This document shows, piece after piece, positions 49,992 to 63,295 of a stretch of 64,000 nt of DNA. The notes under the pieces were generated by a model that searched no databases, had not been told where the DNA came from, and was given only the letters and a program-made list of their open reading frames with translations. Within the stretch, counting starts at the first letter, position 1. Each line of letters opens with the position of its first letter. The position numbers and the translations under genes are program-made. Source of the DNA: Stenotrophomonas indicatrix (lineage in GTDB: Bacteria; Pseudomonadota; Gammaproteobacteria; Xanthomonadales; Xanthomonadaceae); the NCBI GenBank assembly GCA_041545745.1, contig CP168152.1:186001-250000 (forward strand), written 5' to 3'.

Positions 49992-50960
49992 TCACCGCTC
50001 CGAATGCCCGCTCTGGTCGTAATCGCGCGGACTGAACAACTCCGGCTGGATCAGCTCGACAAACGCCCGCGCCTGCGCCGACAACGCCTTGCCGCGGCGC
50101 ACGATCACCCCATAACTCCGCTCCGGGAACCAGCGCTTCATCGACCGTGCGGCCAACCGTTCGCGGTCGGCATCGTTCAGGCACAGCGCCGGCACGATGG
50201 AAATGCCCATGCCCATCGCCACGTACTGCTTGATCACTTCCCAGCCGCCCACTTCCAGCGCAACGGTGTAGGCGATGCGGTGGCGCTGGAACACCTGGTC
50301 CACCAGCCGGTAAGTGATCTGCCGCTTCGGCGGCAGCACCAGCGGGTAACGGGCGATGTCGGCCAGTTCCAGCTCGCCACCGCTGGCAAGTGGATGGTCA
50401 TGCGGGGCGATCAGCACCTGCTCGAAACGGTAGGCCGGGGCGTAGCTGAGGTCGGCCGGCACATCGGTCATCGAGCCGATTGCCAGGTCGGCGGCATCCT
50501 CGCGCAGCAGGTCGGTGCCGTCGGCGCTGATGGCGTTGTGCAGGGTCAGGCGCACGTCGGGGTAATGCTGGCGGAAGCGTTCGACGATCTTCGGCAGCAG
50601 GTACAGGATGGTCGAGCTGTTGGCGGCGATGTTCAGCTCGCCCGCGTCCAGCCCACGCACCTTGTCGCGGAAGCGCGCTTCCAGGCCGTCCAGGCTCTCC
50701 ACCAGCGGTTGCGCCATTTCATACAGCAGCTGGCCCTCGCGGCTGGGCACCAAGCGCCGGCCGCTGCGCTCGAACAGCGGTACCCCCAGCTCACGCTCCA
50801 ACGCCTGCAACTGCAGGCTGATGGCCGGTTGGCTGACGAAAAGCGCCTCAGCCGCCCGTGAGACCGAGCCCAGCCGCACGGTCTGACAGAACGCACGCAA
50901 CGGCTTCAGCCGATCGGATTTGTAGGAAAAACGGGGACTTGGCGAGGCACGCGTGGTCAT
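49992..50960 (-). CDS. LysR-family regulator, divergent from aceBA
   Basis: Regulator of 322 residues. The helix-turn-helix is F-C-Q-T-V-R-L-G-S-V-S-R-A-A-E-A-L-F-V-S-Q-P-A-I-S-L; the effector domain (I-A-A-N-S-S-T-I-L-Y-L-L-P, A-D-L-A-I-G-S-M, G-M-G-I-S-I-V-P-A) resembles the CysB/Cbl-like group. It is divergent from aceB with a 108-bp gap holding a palindrome, so it likely controls the glyoxylate shunt. The effector molecule is unknown. Confidence 0.9.
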   Translation of the reverse strand: MTTRASPSPRFSYKSDRLKPLRAFCQTVRLGSVSRAAEALFVSQPAISLQLQALERELGVPLFERSGRRLVPSREGQLLYEMAQPLVESLDGLEARFRDKVRGLDAGELNIAANSSTILYLLPKIVERFRQHYPDVRLTLHNAISADGTDLLREDAADLAIGSMTDVPADLSYAPAYRFEQVLIAPHDHPLASGGELELADIARYPLVLPPKRQITYRLVDQVFQRHRIAYTVALEVGGWEVIKQYVAMGMGISIVPALCLNDADRERLAARSMKRWFPERSYGVIVRRGKALSAQARAFVELIQPELFSPRDYDQSGHSER

Positions 50961-50997
50961 GGCGTCACAAGTATTAGCACAATTTATGTAAAGCATT

Positions 50998-51013
50998 GCA
51001 AAAACTGTTTTGC
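50998..51013. promoter_or_regulatory. Palindrome GCAAAA-ACTG-TTTTGC, probable LysR operator
   Basis: A perfect 6-bp inverted repeat (with flanking TT...CC partly symmetric) lies about 55 bp before aceB and 38 bp upstream of the LysR start. LysR sites follow T-N11-A, and TTGCAAAAACTGT... is compatible. It is the only clear palindrome in the divergent region. Confidence 0.5.
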
Positions 51014-51068
51014 CAAATACGGGGTCGCAGCCGCACGGTGGAGTCGTTCCCCACGCTGGAGTCCTCCC

Positions 51069-52706
<1,638 letters not shown>

Positions 52707-52775
52707 TCGCTGCACGCCACTTTCCTCGCCGCTTCCTTCCCCGCTGCATCCGCACGAACCGAACTGGAGATAGAC

Positions 52776-54077
52776 ATGAGCACGCTGCCCACTGCCGAAC
52801 AGATCCAGCACGACTGGGACACCAATCCGCGCTGGGAAGGCATCCAGCGCAACTACAGCGCCGCCGACGTGGTGCGCCTGCGCGGCACCGTCCATATCGA
52901 GCATTCGCTGGCCCGGCTGGGCGCGGAAAAGCTGTGGAAGTCGCTGCATGAGCGCGACTTCGTCAACGCGCTCGGCGCGCTGACCGGCAACCAGGCCATG
53001 CAGCAGGTGAAGGCCGGGCTGAAGGCGATCTATCTGTCCGGCTGGCAGGTGGCGGCCGATGCCAACCTGGCGGGGCAGATGTACCCGGACCAGTCGCTGT
53101 ATCCGGCCGATTCGGTGCCGGCAGTGGTCAAGCGCATCAACAACACGCTGTTGCGTGCTGACCAGTTGCACCACGCAGAAGGCAAGGATGACATCGACTT
53201 CCTGCAGCCGATCGTGGCCGATGCCGAGGCTGGATTCGGTGGCGTGCTCAATGCCTTCGAACTGATGAAGGCGATGATCGAAGCCGGTGCGGCCGGTGTG
53301 CACTTCGAAGACCAGCTGGCTTCGGTGAAGAAGTGCGGCCACATGGGCGGCAAGGTGCTGGTGCCGACCCGCGAGGCGATCGAGAAACTCAACGCCGCGC
53401 GACTGGCGGCCGATGTGCTGGGCGTGCCGACCCTGCTGGTGGCGCGGACCGATGCCGAAGCGGCCGATCTGCTGACCAGCGACATCGATGCGAACGACAC
53501 CCCGTTCGCCACCGGTGAGCGCACCGTGGAAGGCTTCTACAAGACCCGCAATGGCCTGGACCAGGCCATCAGCCGTGGTTTGGCATACGCGCCCTATGCC
53601 GACCTGGTGTGGTGCGAGACCGGCAAGCCGGACCTGGAATTCGCGCGGAAGTTCGCCGAGGCGATTCATGCGAAGTTCCCGGGCAAGCTGCTGGCCTACA
53701 ACTGCTCACCCAGCTTCAACTGGAAGAAGAATCTGGACGACGCCACCATCGCCAAGTTCCAGAAGGAACTGGGAAGTTATGGCTACAAGTTCCAGTTCAT
53801 CACCCTGGCCGGTTTCCATGCGCTGAACTACGGCATGTTCAATCTGGCCCACGGCTATGCGCGCCGGCAGATGAGCGCCTTCGTGGAACTGCAGGAAGCC
53901 GAGTTTGAAGCGGCCGAGCGCGGCTTCACCGCGGTCAAGCACCAGCGCGAGGTCGGCACCGGCTACTTCGATGCGGTCACCCAGGCGATCCAGCAGGGGC
54001 AGTCCTCGACCACCGCACTGACCGGCTCGACCGAGGAAGAGCAGTTCCACGGCGAGCGCAGCGAACGCGCCGCGTGA
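52776..54077 (+). CDS. aceA: Isocitrate lyase
   Basis: Enzyme of 433 residues that splits isocitrate to glyoxylate and succinate. The active-site signature is K-K-C-G-H-M-G-G-K with the catalytic Cys. Other landmarks are [10 protein letters not shown] (metal), L-L-V-A-R-T-D-A, and Y-N-C-S-P-S-F-N-W. Follows aceB and completes the glyoxylate bypass. Confidence 0.97.
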   Translation: MSTLPTAEQIQHDWDTNPRWEGIQRNYSAADVVRLRGTVHIEHSLARLGAEKLWKSLHERDFVNALGALTGNQAMQQVKAGLKAIYLSGWQVAADANLAGQMYPDQSLYPADSVPAVVKRINNTLLRADQLHHAEGKDDIDFLQPIVADAEAGFGGVLNAFELMKAMIEAGAAGVHFEDQLASVKKCGHMGGKVLVPTREAIEKLNAARLAADVLGVPTLLVARTDAEAADLLTSDIDANDTPFATGERTVEGFYKTRNGLDQAISRGLAYAPYADLVWCETGKPDLEFARKFAEAIHAKFPGKLLAYNCSPSFNWKKNLDDATIAKFQKELGSYGYKFQFITLAGFHALNYGMFNLAHGYARRQMSAFVELQEAEFEAAERGFTAVKHQREVGTGYFDAVTQAIQQGQSSTTALTGSTEEEQFHGERSERAA

Positions 54078-54081
54078 TCCG

Positions 54082-54158
54082 GTAGTGCCGGCCGTTGGCC
54101 GGCAACCACACGATGCTCCGGGCGCTGCGTGGCAGCCGGCCAGGGGCCGGCTCTATCG
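54082..54158. repeat. SMAG-type repeat, second arm diverged
   Basis: GTAG at 54082 begins a GCCGGCCGTTGGCCGGC palindrome; the second arm near 54132-54158 has AGCCGGCCAGGGGCCGGCTCTAT, ending CTAT instead of CTAC. It follows aceA. Confidence 0.6.
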
Positions 54159-54196
54159 GGCTGCGGATCCGATCAGGGTGGCCAGGGAAGGGCCAG

Positions 54197-54232
54197 ACGA
54201 CGCCGGCAGATCGGGGGATCTGCCGGCGTCGT
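54197..54232. terminator. Strong hairpin downstream of aceA
   Basis: A perfect 16-bp stem (54197-54212 with 54217-54232) with loop GGGG, about 120 bp after aceA. The tail is TGTATCTG rather than a T-run, so this could be a terminator with weak U-tract or a processing hairpin. Confidence 0.55.
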
Positions 54233-54444
54233 TGTATCTGCGGCTGCTGCGACAATCGGCGTCGCGGTCACCGCAAGATATTGATATCACTTGCTTTCCG
54301 CCTGTCACCAACGCATGTGAACGGGTGTCTTTACCACAGGTATGGCGGGGCACCGCGTCTTCACAAAAATGAGATGCGGCGCACAGTTTGATTCACTGTT
54401 ATGCTCCGCGGCTCACCAGGGGACGCTGGCGGCGGGTGCAGGGA

Positions 54445-55485
54445 ATGACCGGCAGGGGTGCGGCCGAGAACATCGACACGACAACCGGTATCGCCAAGGT
54501 GGCGATGGCCGAGATCGTGCACGCGCTGCTTTCCGAAGAAGAGGTTGCCCTGTTCGCCCGCTTCGCCCGGCCCCGCAGGCTGGAAGCGGGCCAGTGGCTG
54601 TTCCAGCGCGGCCATCGCGGCGAGTGCATGTACATCATCCTCGAAGGCCTGATCGAACTCGATTTCGGCGAGGATCTGGTACTCAAGACACTCGGCCGGC
54701 ATGAATTCTTCGGTGAGCTCGGCCTGTTGATGGGCGACCATCCCCGCAGCGCCAGCGCGTGTGTGATGGCCGACTGCCACGTGCTGGAACTGGGGCCGGC
54801 GGATTTCCATCGCCTGGTCGAGTCCGATCCGGGCCTGGTGGCCTACTTCCTGCGGCGTACGATCCTGCGCGTGCTGACCAACGAGCAGGCCCTGATCAGC
54901 CAGCTGCGGCGGCGCAACCATGACCTGGAAGCCGCGCTGGACAACCTGTACATCACCACCCACCAGCTGACCCACACGCGTGAGCTGGTGCGCACCGACG
55001 AACTGACCGGCCTGCACAACCGCCGCGGCCTGGCCCTGTACCTGCAGGAATGCCAAACGCAGGAAGGAGGGCCGCCGCAGGCATTGCTGCTGATCGACTG
55101 CGACCGGTTCAAGCAGATCAACGACCGCCACGGCCATCAGGCCGGTGACCGGGTGCTGCAGAGCATGGGCAACATCCTGCGCTCGATGGCTGGCGAGCAT
55201 GACCTGGCCTGCCGGCTGGGCGGAGATGAGTTCTGCCTGATCCTGCGCCGGGGCAACACCGAGATCGTGCAGCACGCCGCCGAGTTCATCCTCAGTGCGG
55301 TGCACGGCCTGCTCGAGCGCAGCCATGGCACCCCGCACGTCAGCCTGGCCAGCATCGGGGCCAGCCTGCTGGCCCCTGACGCGGACTGGAGCGAGTGGTA
55401 CGCTCGCGCTGATCGTGCGCTGTACCAAGCCAAGCGCGCAGGCGGCAACTGCCTGCGGTGGACCGATGGTCCGGATGGACAATGA
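54445..55485 (+). CDS. CRP-like cyclic-nucleotide sensor domain fused to GGDEF diguanylate cyclase
   Basis: Protein of about 346 residues. Residues 25-140 form a cNMP-binding beta-barrel (G-Q-W-L-F-Q-R-G-H-R-G-E-C-M-Y, H-E-F-F-G-E-L-G-L-L-M-G-D-H-P-R-S-A-S-A) without a following DNA-binding domain; a helical linker leads to a GGDEF domain (about 190-345) with intact L-G-G-D-E-F. The product-inhibition site R-x-x-D before it is replaced by G-E-H-D, so feedback is probably absent. It should make c-di-GMP in response to a nucleotide or similar ligand. It lies 15 nt before the cyclase-like gene, so they share a transcript. ATG 54445 is chosen; 54388 and 54505 are alternatives. Confidence 0.82.
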   Translation: MTGRGAAENIDTTTGIAKVAMAEIVHALLSEEEVALFARFARPRRLEAGQWLFQRGHRGECMYIILEGLIELDFGEDLVLKTLGRHEFFGELGLLMGDHPRSASACVMADCHVLELGPADFHRLVESDPGLVAYFLRRTILRVLTNEQALISQLRRRNHDLEAALDNLYITTHQLTHTRELVRTDELTGLHNRRGLALYLQECQTQEGGPPQALLLIDCDRFKQINDRHGHQAGDRVLQSMGNILRSMAGEHDLACRLGGDEFCLILRRGNTEIVQHAAEFILSAVHGLLERSHGTPHVSLASIGASLLAPDADWSEWYARADRALYQAKRAGGNCLRWTDGPDGQ

Positions 55486-55500
55486 GCGGAGATCCAGGCG

Positions 55501-57996
55501 ATGAATGGCGACAACGGAACGTCGACCCCGCATAACGCCCAGCTGCGGGCGCTGCTGTTCACCGACCTGTGCGATTCGCTGCAACTGGTGGAGCGTATCG
55601 GCGATGCTGCCGCCGCCACCCTGTTCCAGGAACACGACCGTCTGGTGCTGGTGCTGCAGCATCGCTGGAACGGGCAGCTGATCGACCGTTCCGACGGTCT
55701 GTTCCTGCTGTTCGAACGCCCGGTGGATGCGCTCGGGTTTGCACTGGATTACCAGCGCGACCTGCAGGCACTGGGCGAACAGCGCAGGGTTGAGCTGCGC
55801 GCACGAGCGGGTCTGCATGTGGGTGATGTGCTGACCTGGGAAAACAGTCCCGAAGCGGTCAAGGTCGGCGCCAAGTCGATGGAAGTCGAAGGCCTGGCCA
55901 AGCCGATGGCCGCGCGCCTGATGACCCTGGCGCGTCCGGGCCAGATCCTGATGTCGGCGGTTGCCGAGTCGCTGACCCGACGCGCCACCGATGCCTTGGG
56001 CGAGCGTGGCCAACGCTTGCTATGGAAGTCGCACGGGCGTTGGCGGTTCAAAGGCATGCCGACCGTCCAGGAAGTGATTGAAGTTGGCGAGATCGGCTTT
56101 GCTCCGCTGCGCCTGCCGCGCGCCAACGCCAAGGCGCGGCGTGATCTGCCGTTGTGGCGGCAGCCCGTGGTGCTGCTGGCGGAAAGCCTGATCCTGACGT
56201 CTGTGGTGGTGGGGGGCTGGTTCCTGCTGCGCCCGGAGCCGGCTATCGCATTCTCAGAGCGCGATTGGGTGGTGCTGGCCGACCTTGAGAATTTCACCAG
56301 TGAGCCGGTGTTCGATGAATCGACACGCCACGCGATCCTGATCGCACTGGAACAGTCGCGCTACGTGAATGTGCTGTCCGAAGGCAAGATCCGCGAAAGC
56401 CTGGAAATGGCGCGCTTGTCCGGCGATACCCGCTTGAACCGCGGTGCAGCGATCGATGTGGCCATGCGCGAAGGCGCACGAGCTGTCCTGCTGCCGACCG
56501 TACGCCCCAAGGCAGGCGGCTATCAGCTGGGAATCGATGTGGTGGCACCCGGCAGCGGGCAGGTGGTGCGCAGCTTCACCGTCGCCGCCGACGGCCCTGA
56601 CCAGATGATGTTCGCGGTGGACGATGTGGTCGGTCGTCTGCGCCGCGGCCTGGGCGAATCGGTGGCCAGCCTGGAACAGTCCCTGCCGCTGCCGAAGGCC
56701 TCCACCCGCGACCTTCGCGCTTTGCGCGCCTATGCCCTGGCCGAGAATGCCCTGGGCCAGCGCCGCTTCGAGGAAGCACGCAATCTCTACCAGGCTGCGA
56801 TCGACATCGATCCCGGTTTCGCGCTGGCCTACATGGGCGTGGCCAAGCTGCTGGCCCGCACCGAAGAAGGGCGGCAGGCCCGCGAGGCGATGCAGCATGC
56901 GCTCGCCCAGCAGGAACGCCTGCCACCGCGCGAGCGCCTGTACCTGAAGGCCTGGCAGGAAGAACTGGAACCGGGCGGCTGGGCCCTGGAGCAATGGCGG
57001 ACGCTGGCCAAGGTCTATCCCGATTCCTTCGCCGGGCTGTCCAATACGTCCTGGCTCCTGTTGCAGGACAATCGTTTCAGCGAAGCCGAATCCTACGCAC
57101 ATGCGGCGTCCGTACCGCAGGATCCGCTGCGGCTGTATCCGATGGTGCAGCTGGCACGCATCCAGATCGCGCACAACCAACCGCAGCTGGCCGCCGAAAC
57201 GCTGTTGCAGGCACAAGGGCTGCGTGGTCGCAATGATCCCGATGACACCGGGGTCGATGTATTTGTAGCGCAGCGCCGTTATGTGCAGGCCGGGCAGCTG
57301 CTTGTGAAGCTGGGCACCGGTGATGCACTGGCGCAGCGGATGCGGCTGCGCGCACAGCTGCTATTGGCTGCCGACCAGGGTGATTGCGCGTCGATGCAGG
57401 CAGCCGTGCGCGAGGACGCGCCGGCACCTGAGCTTGCGGACATGCAGGTGCAGCAGCGATTGCAGCACGCCAGCGTGACCACGTTGTGCGCAACGGGCGA
57501 CAAAGCTGAGCTGCAGGCCATCGCAGCGCAGCTGCAGCCGCTGCTGGAAGATCGCGACGATCCCATGCAGCAGGCCCGTAGCCTGCAGTGGCTGGCCCTT
57601 GTCTATCTGGCCCAGCGGCAGGGGCAGGCCGATGTCGCCGAAGGCTGGCTGCATGCCAACGAGGCGCTGCTGCGCGCTCAGCGCAGCCCGATGGTCGGTA
57701 AATGGATGCGCGTGGTTGCGGCGATGGGCGAACTGCAGAGACAACGGCCGAACGCTGCGCAGGCCCTGATCGAGCCGATGCTCGATGGCAGCGAGCCGGT
57801 GCAGGCGCACGTCGTACTGCTGCATGCGCTACGTGCGCAGAGCGATGAAGCAGGCGTGCGCCGCGAGCAGGAATGGCTGGCCCGCCACCGTGGCCAGGCC
57901 ATTGCCGAAATCACGGCGATGCAGGTCTGGCAGCCGCTGAACGTGCACGATGTGTCGACCTGGGCCGCACCGGCCAAAGCGGTCGGCGCGCCCTGA
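55501..57996 (+). CDS. Membrane class III nucleotide-cyclase-like protein with C-terminal TPR repeats (putative peptide modification system cyclase)
   Basis: Protein of 831 residues. Residues 15-185 are a class III cyclase fold (L-L-F-T-D-L-C-D-S; metal Asp22 and Asp65; G-L-H-V-G-D-V). The transition-state Asn of N-x3-R is replaced: K-P-M-A-A-R has Pro135 before Arg139, and the substrate Lys site is also changed, so activity is doubtful. A membrane helix (about 226-243) leads to an outward part with a possible nucleotide- or protein-binding domain and then TPR-like helical repeats (R-R-F-E-E-A-R-N-L-Y-Q-A-A-I-D-I-D-P). It matches the protein called putative peptide modification system cyclase, which in Xanthomonadaceae accompanies a precursor and a SagB-like dehydrogenase; both occur next to it here. 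Confidence 0.8.
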   Translation: MNGDNGTSTPHNAQLRALLFTDLCDSLQLVERIGDAAAATLFQEHDRLVLVLQHRWNGQLIDRSDGLFLLFERPVDALGFALDYQRDLQALGEQRRVELRARAGLHVGDVLTWENSPEAVKVGAKSMEVEGLAKPMAARLMTLARPGQILMSAVAESLTRRATDALGERGQRLLWKSHGRWRFKGMPTVQEVIEVGEIGFAPLRLPRANAKARRDLPLWRQPVVLLAESLILTSVVVGGWFLLRPEPAIAFSERDWVVLADLENFTSEPVFDESTRHAILIALEQSRYVNVLSEGKIRESLEMARLSGDTRLNRGAAIDVAMREGARAVLLPTVRPKAGGYQLGIDVVAPGSGQVVRSFTVAADGPDQMMFAVDDVVGRLRRGLGESVASLEQSLPLPKASTRDLRALRAYALAENALGQRRFEEARNLYQAAIDIDPGFALAYMGVAKLLARTEEGRQAREAMQHALAQQERLPPRERLYLKAWQEELEPGGWALEQWRTLAKVYPDSFAGLSNTSWLLLQDNRFSEAESYAHAASVPQDPLRLYPMVQLARIQIAHNQPQLAAETLLQAQGLRGRNDPDDTGVDVFVAQRRYVQAGQLLVKLGTGDALAQRMRLRAQLLLAADQGDCASMQAAVREDAPAPELADMQVQQRLQHASVTTLCATGDKAELQAIAAQLQPLLEDRDDPMQQARSLQWLALVYLAQRQGQADVAEGWLHANEALLRAQRSPMVGKWMRVVAAMGELQRQRPNAAQALIEPMLDGSEPVQAHVVLLHALRAQSDEAGVRREQEWLARHRGQAIAEITAMQVWQPLNVHDVSTWAAPAKAVGAP

Positions 57997-58004
57997 GGCG
58001 GTAA

Positions 58005-58301
58005 TCAGCCGCCGATGCGCTCGTCGACTTTGCCGGCTTCGAAGCAGAACACCACATTCATCGCGGTCAGCGAGCTGGCCAGGTGCTTCTGCAGGCCGTC
58101 ACGAACGTGGGTGAGTTCCTCCACCGAGGCGAGCGACTCGATCTTCATGCAGTCCTTCTCACCGAAGGCGGCGTCCAGGCCGATGCTGGAGAGGGCCTGA
58201 GCCGGTGATTCGGCGAAGCGTTCGCGGAACGCGGCATCGTTGATGAGGTTGTCCAGCAGTACGCCGGCGTCTTCAGCGGAAAGGCGAGGGTCGGTAGCCA
58301 T
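58005..58301 (-). CDS. NHLP-leader-related putative modified peptide (precursor)
   Basis: Peptide of 98 residues. The N-terminal 75 resemble leader regions of nitrile-hydratase-leader-peptide families: L-L-D-N-L-I-N-D-A-A-F-R-E-R-F-A-E-S-P-A-Q-A-L-S-S-I-G, ending in a helix. There is no GG cleavage site after the leader. The last 20 residues (S-L-T-A-M-N-V-V-F-C-F-E-A-G-K...) would be the core, with one Cys at 86 (another at 51). The C-terminus is G-G. It converges with the cyclase-like gene (stops 9 bp apart) and is divergent from the dehydrogenase. ATG 58310 is an alternative start. Whether it is modified is untested. Confidence 0.75.
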   Translation of the reverse strand: MATDPRLSAEDAGVLLDNLINDAAFRERFAESPAQALSSIGLDAAFGEKDCMKIESLASVEELTHVRDGLQKHLASSLTAMNVVFCFEAGKVDERIGG

Positions 58302-58446
58302 GTCGATCATCCAGAGTTGAACTTACGGTATCGGCCACCAGCGCTCGGCATTTAGAGCGTTGTGCATTGCACAGGAACACCGCCGCAGTACCGCAGCCGG
58401 TGTGGGCAACCCGCATACTACGGGTTCCACTGGTGGATGACGAAAG

Positions 58447-59622
58447 ATGCAGATCCGACGTTGCGCGATCGTGATGTTCGAACCCCGCAGCGAAGTCTCG
58501 CTGGACCTCTCCCTGCTGTTGCAGGGCCAGGCGGGCTTGGCCACGCGCATGCACTGGCAGGCCCTTGCTGCCCACCTGGGCGCACCCGTGGAAGTGAGCA
58601 TCGAGGAAATCGACGTGCTGGGCCGCATCGAGTCGGATCGCTGGGTGGAGTCTGCACAGGTCGGCATCGAAGATGCCGTGCTGGCACGGCTGCTGGAGGT
58701 TGGTCTGCTGATCAGCCAGGAGCCTGGTGAGGCAGCGCATCGGGACCGCGACCAGCGCCTGCGCGACGCCAACTGGTGGCCTCTGTCGGCGCTGCAGCAT
58801 CGGATGGGGCGCTGGGGTGGCATCAACAGCGCGCGCGAGATGCGTGAGGGCAAGCTGGTCACGGCGCAGGATCTGCATGCCAGGTTCGGTGCACCGCCCG
58901 TCGCGGTCGACGCCCCCGACACCGCCCCCGTGGCGCTGCCCGATACGCCTGACGATGCGCGCGACGAGCTGCTGCGAAAGCGTGCAACCTGCCGCAACTT
59001 CGATGCGCAGCGTGCGCTGGCGCTGCCGCTGTTGGCGCAGGTACTCAAGCGGACCGTGCAGGCGCACGCTGCACTGCGGCCGGAGGATGGCATGGAGTTC
59101 CTTAAGAAGAACATTCCTTCGGGCGGCGGTCTGCATCCGCTGGAAACCTATGTGGTCGCCCTGGACGTCGACGGTCTTGCGCCGGGCGTCTATCACTATC
59201 ATCCGATGGAACACGCATTGCGGCCGGTTGCCGTTGCCACGGATGACCTGCGCGCCATGGTGCTGGGTTTTGTTTCCGGGCAGGACTGGTTCGCCGACGC
59301 CCCGCTGCACATCATCCAGGTGGCACGCTTCCCGCGCAGTTTCTGGAAATATCGCCACCATCCAAAGGCCTACCGGGCCGTGCTGATCGATGCGGGGCAC
59401 CTTTCGCAACAATGGATGCTGTCAGCTACCGAACTCGGGCTGGCCGCTTATGTGACCGCGGCGATCAACGAGATCGATGTGGAGAGGGCGCTGGGGCTGG
59501 ACGGCATCGACGCCAGCCCGGTGATGATAGGTGGCCTGGGGTGGCGCGCGGACGCCCAGGTCACCAGTGAATTCGACCCACTGCAGCAGGTCTGGCGCGG
59601 AAATCCGGCTTCGCAACCCTGA
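58447..59622 (+). CDS. SagB-like FMN dehydrogenase (putative peptide maturation dehydrogenase)
   Basis: Protein of 391 residues. The first 180 residues are an unassigned helical part, perhaps for substrate binding; from about 175 comes the nitroreductase/SagB fold with R-K-R-A-T-C-R-N-F (FMN phosphate), S-G-G-G-L-H-P-L-E-T-Y (the SagB core motif), G-V-Y-H-Y and V-A-A-I-N-E. SagB enzymes oxidise azolines to azoles in thiazole/oxazole peptides. No YcaO cyclodehydratase gene is nearby, so the reaction here may differ. It matches the dehydrogenase reported with the modified-peptide families of Xanthomonadaceae. Confidence 0.82.
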   Translation: MQIRRCAIVMFEPRSEVSLDLSLLLQGQAGLATRMHWQALAAHLGAPVEVSIEEIDVLGRIESDRWVESAQVGIEDAVLARLLEVGLLISQEPGEAAHRDRDQRLRDANWWPLSALQHRMGRWGGINSAREMREGKLVTAQDLHARFGAPPVAVDAPDTAPVALPDTPDDARDELLRKRATCRNFDAQRALALPLLAQVLKRTVQAHAALRPEDGMEFLKKNIPSGGGLHPLETYVVALDVDGLAPGVYHYHPMEHALRPVAVATDDLRAMVLGFVSGQDWFADAPLHIIQVARFPRSFWKYRHHPKAYRAVLIDAGHLSQQWMLSATELGLAAYVTAAINEIDVERALGLDGIDASPVMIGGLGWRADAQVTSEFDPLQQVWRGNPASQP

Positions 59623-59635
59623 CCTCGGGGCAACA

Positions 59636-59662
59636 GGTGAGCCGGGCAGCGCCCGGCTCACC
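59636..59662. terminator. Bidirectional hairpin between SagB-like gene and liuD
   Basis: A perfect 12-bp stem (59636-59647 with 59651-59662) and loop AGC between convergent stops. No U-run, so a rho-assisted or processing hairpin. Confidence 0.5.
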
Positions 59663-59667
59663 ATGCA

Positions 59668-61668
<2,001 letters not shown>

Positions 61669-61676
61669 GGCACAGA

Positions 61677-63287
61677 TCACATGCGGAACACGCCGAAGCG
61701 CGTCTGCTGCGGGGGAGCGTTGAGGCTGGCCGACAGGGCCAGGGCCAGTACCCGGCGGGTATCGACCGGATCGATCACACCGTCGTCCCACAGCCGCGCA
61801 CTGGCGTAATACGGGTGGCCCTGCTGTTCGAACTGGTCGCGGATCGGTGCCTTGAACGCATCCTCTTCCTCGCCCGGCCACTGCCCGCCCTTGGCTTCGA
61901 TGCCATCACGCTTGACCGTGGCCAGCACGCTGGCCGCCTGTTCGCCCCCCATCACGCCGATGCGTGCGTTCGGCCACATCCACAGGAAGTTGGGCGAGTA
62001 CGCGCGGCCGCACATGCCGTAGTTGCCGGCACCGAACGAGCCGCCGATCACCACGGTGAACTTGGGTACCTTGGCGCAGGCCACCGCCATCACCAGTTTG
62101 GCCCCGTCCTTGGCGATGCCACCCTGTTCGTACTTGCGGCCGACCATGAAGCCGGTGATGTTCTGCAGGAACAGCAGCGGAATGTTGCGCTGGGTGCACA
62201 GCTCGATGAAGTGCGCGCCCTTCAGTGCGGACTCGGAGAACAGGATGCCGTTGTTGGCGATGATGCCGATCGGATAGCCATGCAGATGGGCGAAGCCGGT
62301 GACCAGCGTTGCGCCATAGCGCGGCTTGAACTCGTCAAAGCGCGAGCCGTCGACCAGCCGCGCGATCACTTCGCGCACGTCGTAGGGCTTGCGCGTATCG
62401 GCCGGGATCACCCCGTACAGTTCGTCCGCCGGCAGCAGCGGTTCTTCCACCGGCTGCAGCGCCATCGCTGCTTCGGGCTTGCGCCAGTTGAGCTGGGCGA
62501 TGATCGCGCGTACCCGTGCCAGTGCCTGCAGGTCGTTGTCTGCCATGTGGTCGGCCACGCCGGAAATGCGCGTGTGCACATCGGCACCGCCCAGTTCTTC
62601 GGCCGTCACCACTTCACCGGTGGCTGCCTTCACCAGCGGCGGGCCACCGAGGAAGATCGTGCCCTGCTCGCGCACGATCACCGTCTCGTCGCTCATCGCC
62701 GGCACATAGGCGCCACCGGCGGTGCAGCTGCCCATCACGCAGGCGATCTGCGGAATGCCCTGCGCGGAAAGGTTGGCCTGGTTGTAGAAGATGCGACCGA
62801 AATGGTCGCGGTCGGGGAACACCTCATCCTGCAGCGGCAGGAAGGCGCCACCGGAATCGACCAGGTAGATGCACGGCAGGTGGTTCTGCTCGGCGATCTC
62901 CTGCGCGCGCAGATGCTTCTTCACCGTCACCGGGTAATAGGTGCCGCCCTTGACCGTGGCATCGTTGGCCACGATCACGCACTCCACGCCACTCACGCGG
63001 CCGATGCCGGCGACCACGCCAGCGGCGGGCACGGCGTCGTCATACATGCCGTGCGCGGCCAGCGGCGCGATTTCCAGGAACGCACTGCCCGGGTCGAGCA
63101 GGGCATCGATGCGGTCGCGCACCAGCAGCTTGCCGCGCGCGGTGTGCTTGGCGCGCGCCGCTTCGCTGCCGCCCAAGGCGGTGCGGGCGAGGGTGGCGTG
63201 CAGGTCGTCGACTACGGCCTGCATCGCCGCGCGGTTGCTTTCAAACGTTTCGCTGCCCGGTTGCAGCTGGCTGCCTAGGATGCTCAT
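61677..63287 (-). CDS. liuB: Methylcrotonyl-CoA carboxylase carboxyltransferase (beta) subunit
   Basis: Carboxyltransferase of 536 residues. Family landmarks: [54 protein letters not shown], and [13 protein letters not shown]. These identify the methylcrotonyl-CoA group rather than propionyl-CoA. It follows liuA by 8 bp and precedes liuD by 8 bp, so the three form one operon. Confidence 0.95.
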   Translation of the reverse strand: MSILGSQLQPGSETFESNRAAMQAVVDDLHATLARTALGGSEAARAKHTARGKLLVRDRIDALLDPGSAFLEIAPLAAHGMYDDAVPAAGVVAGIGRVSGVECVIVANDATVKGGTYYPVTVKKHLRAQEIAEQNHLPCIYLVDSGGAFLPLQDEVFPDRDHFGRIFYNQANLSAQGIPQIACVMGSCTAGGAYVPAMSDETVIVREQGTIFLGGPPLVKAATGEVVTAEELGGADVHTRISGVADHMADNDLQALARVRAIIAQLNWRKPEAAMALQPVEEPLLPADELYGVIPADTRKPYDVREVIARLVDGSRFDEFKPRYGATLVTGFAHLHGYPIGIIANNGILFSESALKGAHFIELCTQRNIPLLFLQNITGFMVGRKYEQGGIAKDGAKLVMAVACAKVPKFTVVIGGSFGAGNYGMCGRAYSPNFLWMWPNARIGVMGGEQAASVLATVKRDGIEAKGGQWPGEEEDAFKAPIRDQFEQQGHPYYASARLWDDGVIDPVDTRRVLALALSASLNAPPQQTRFGVFRM

Positions 63288-63295
63288 GGGGTGCC

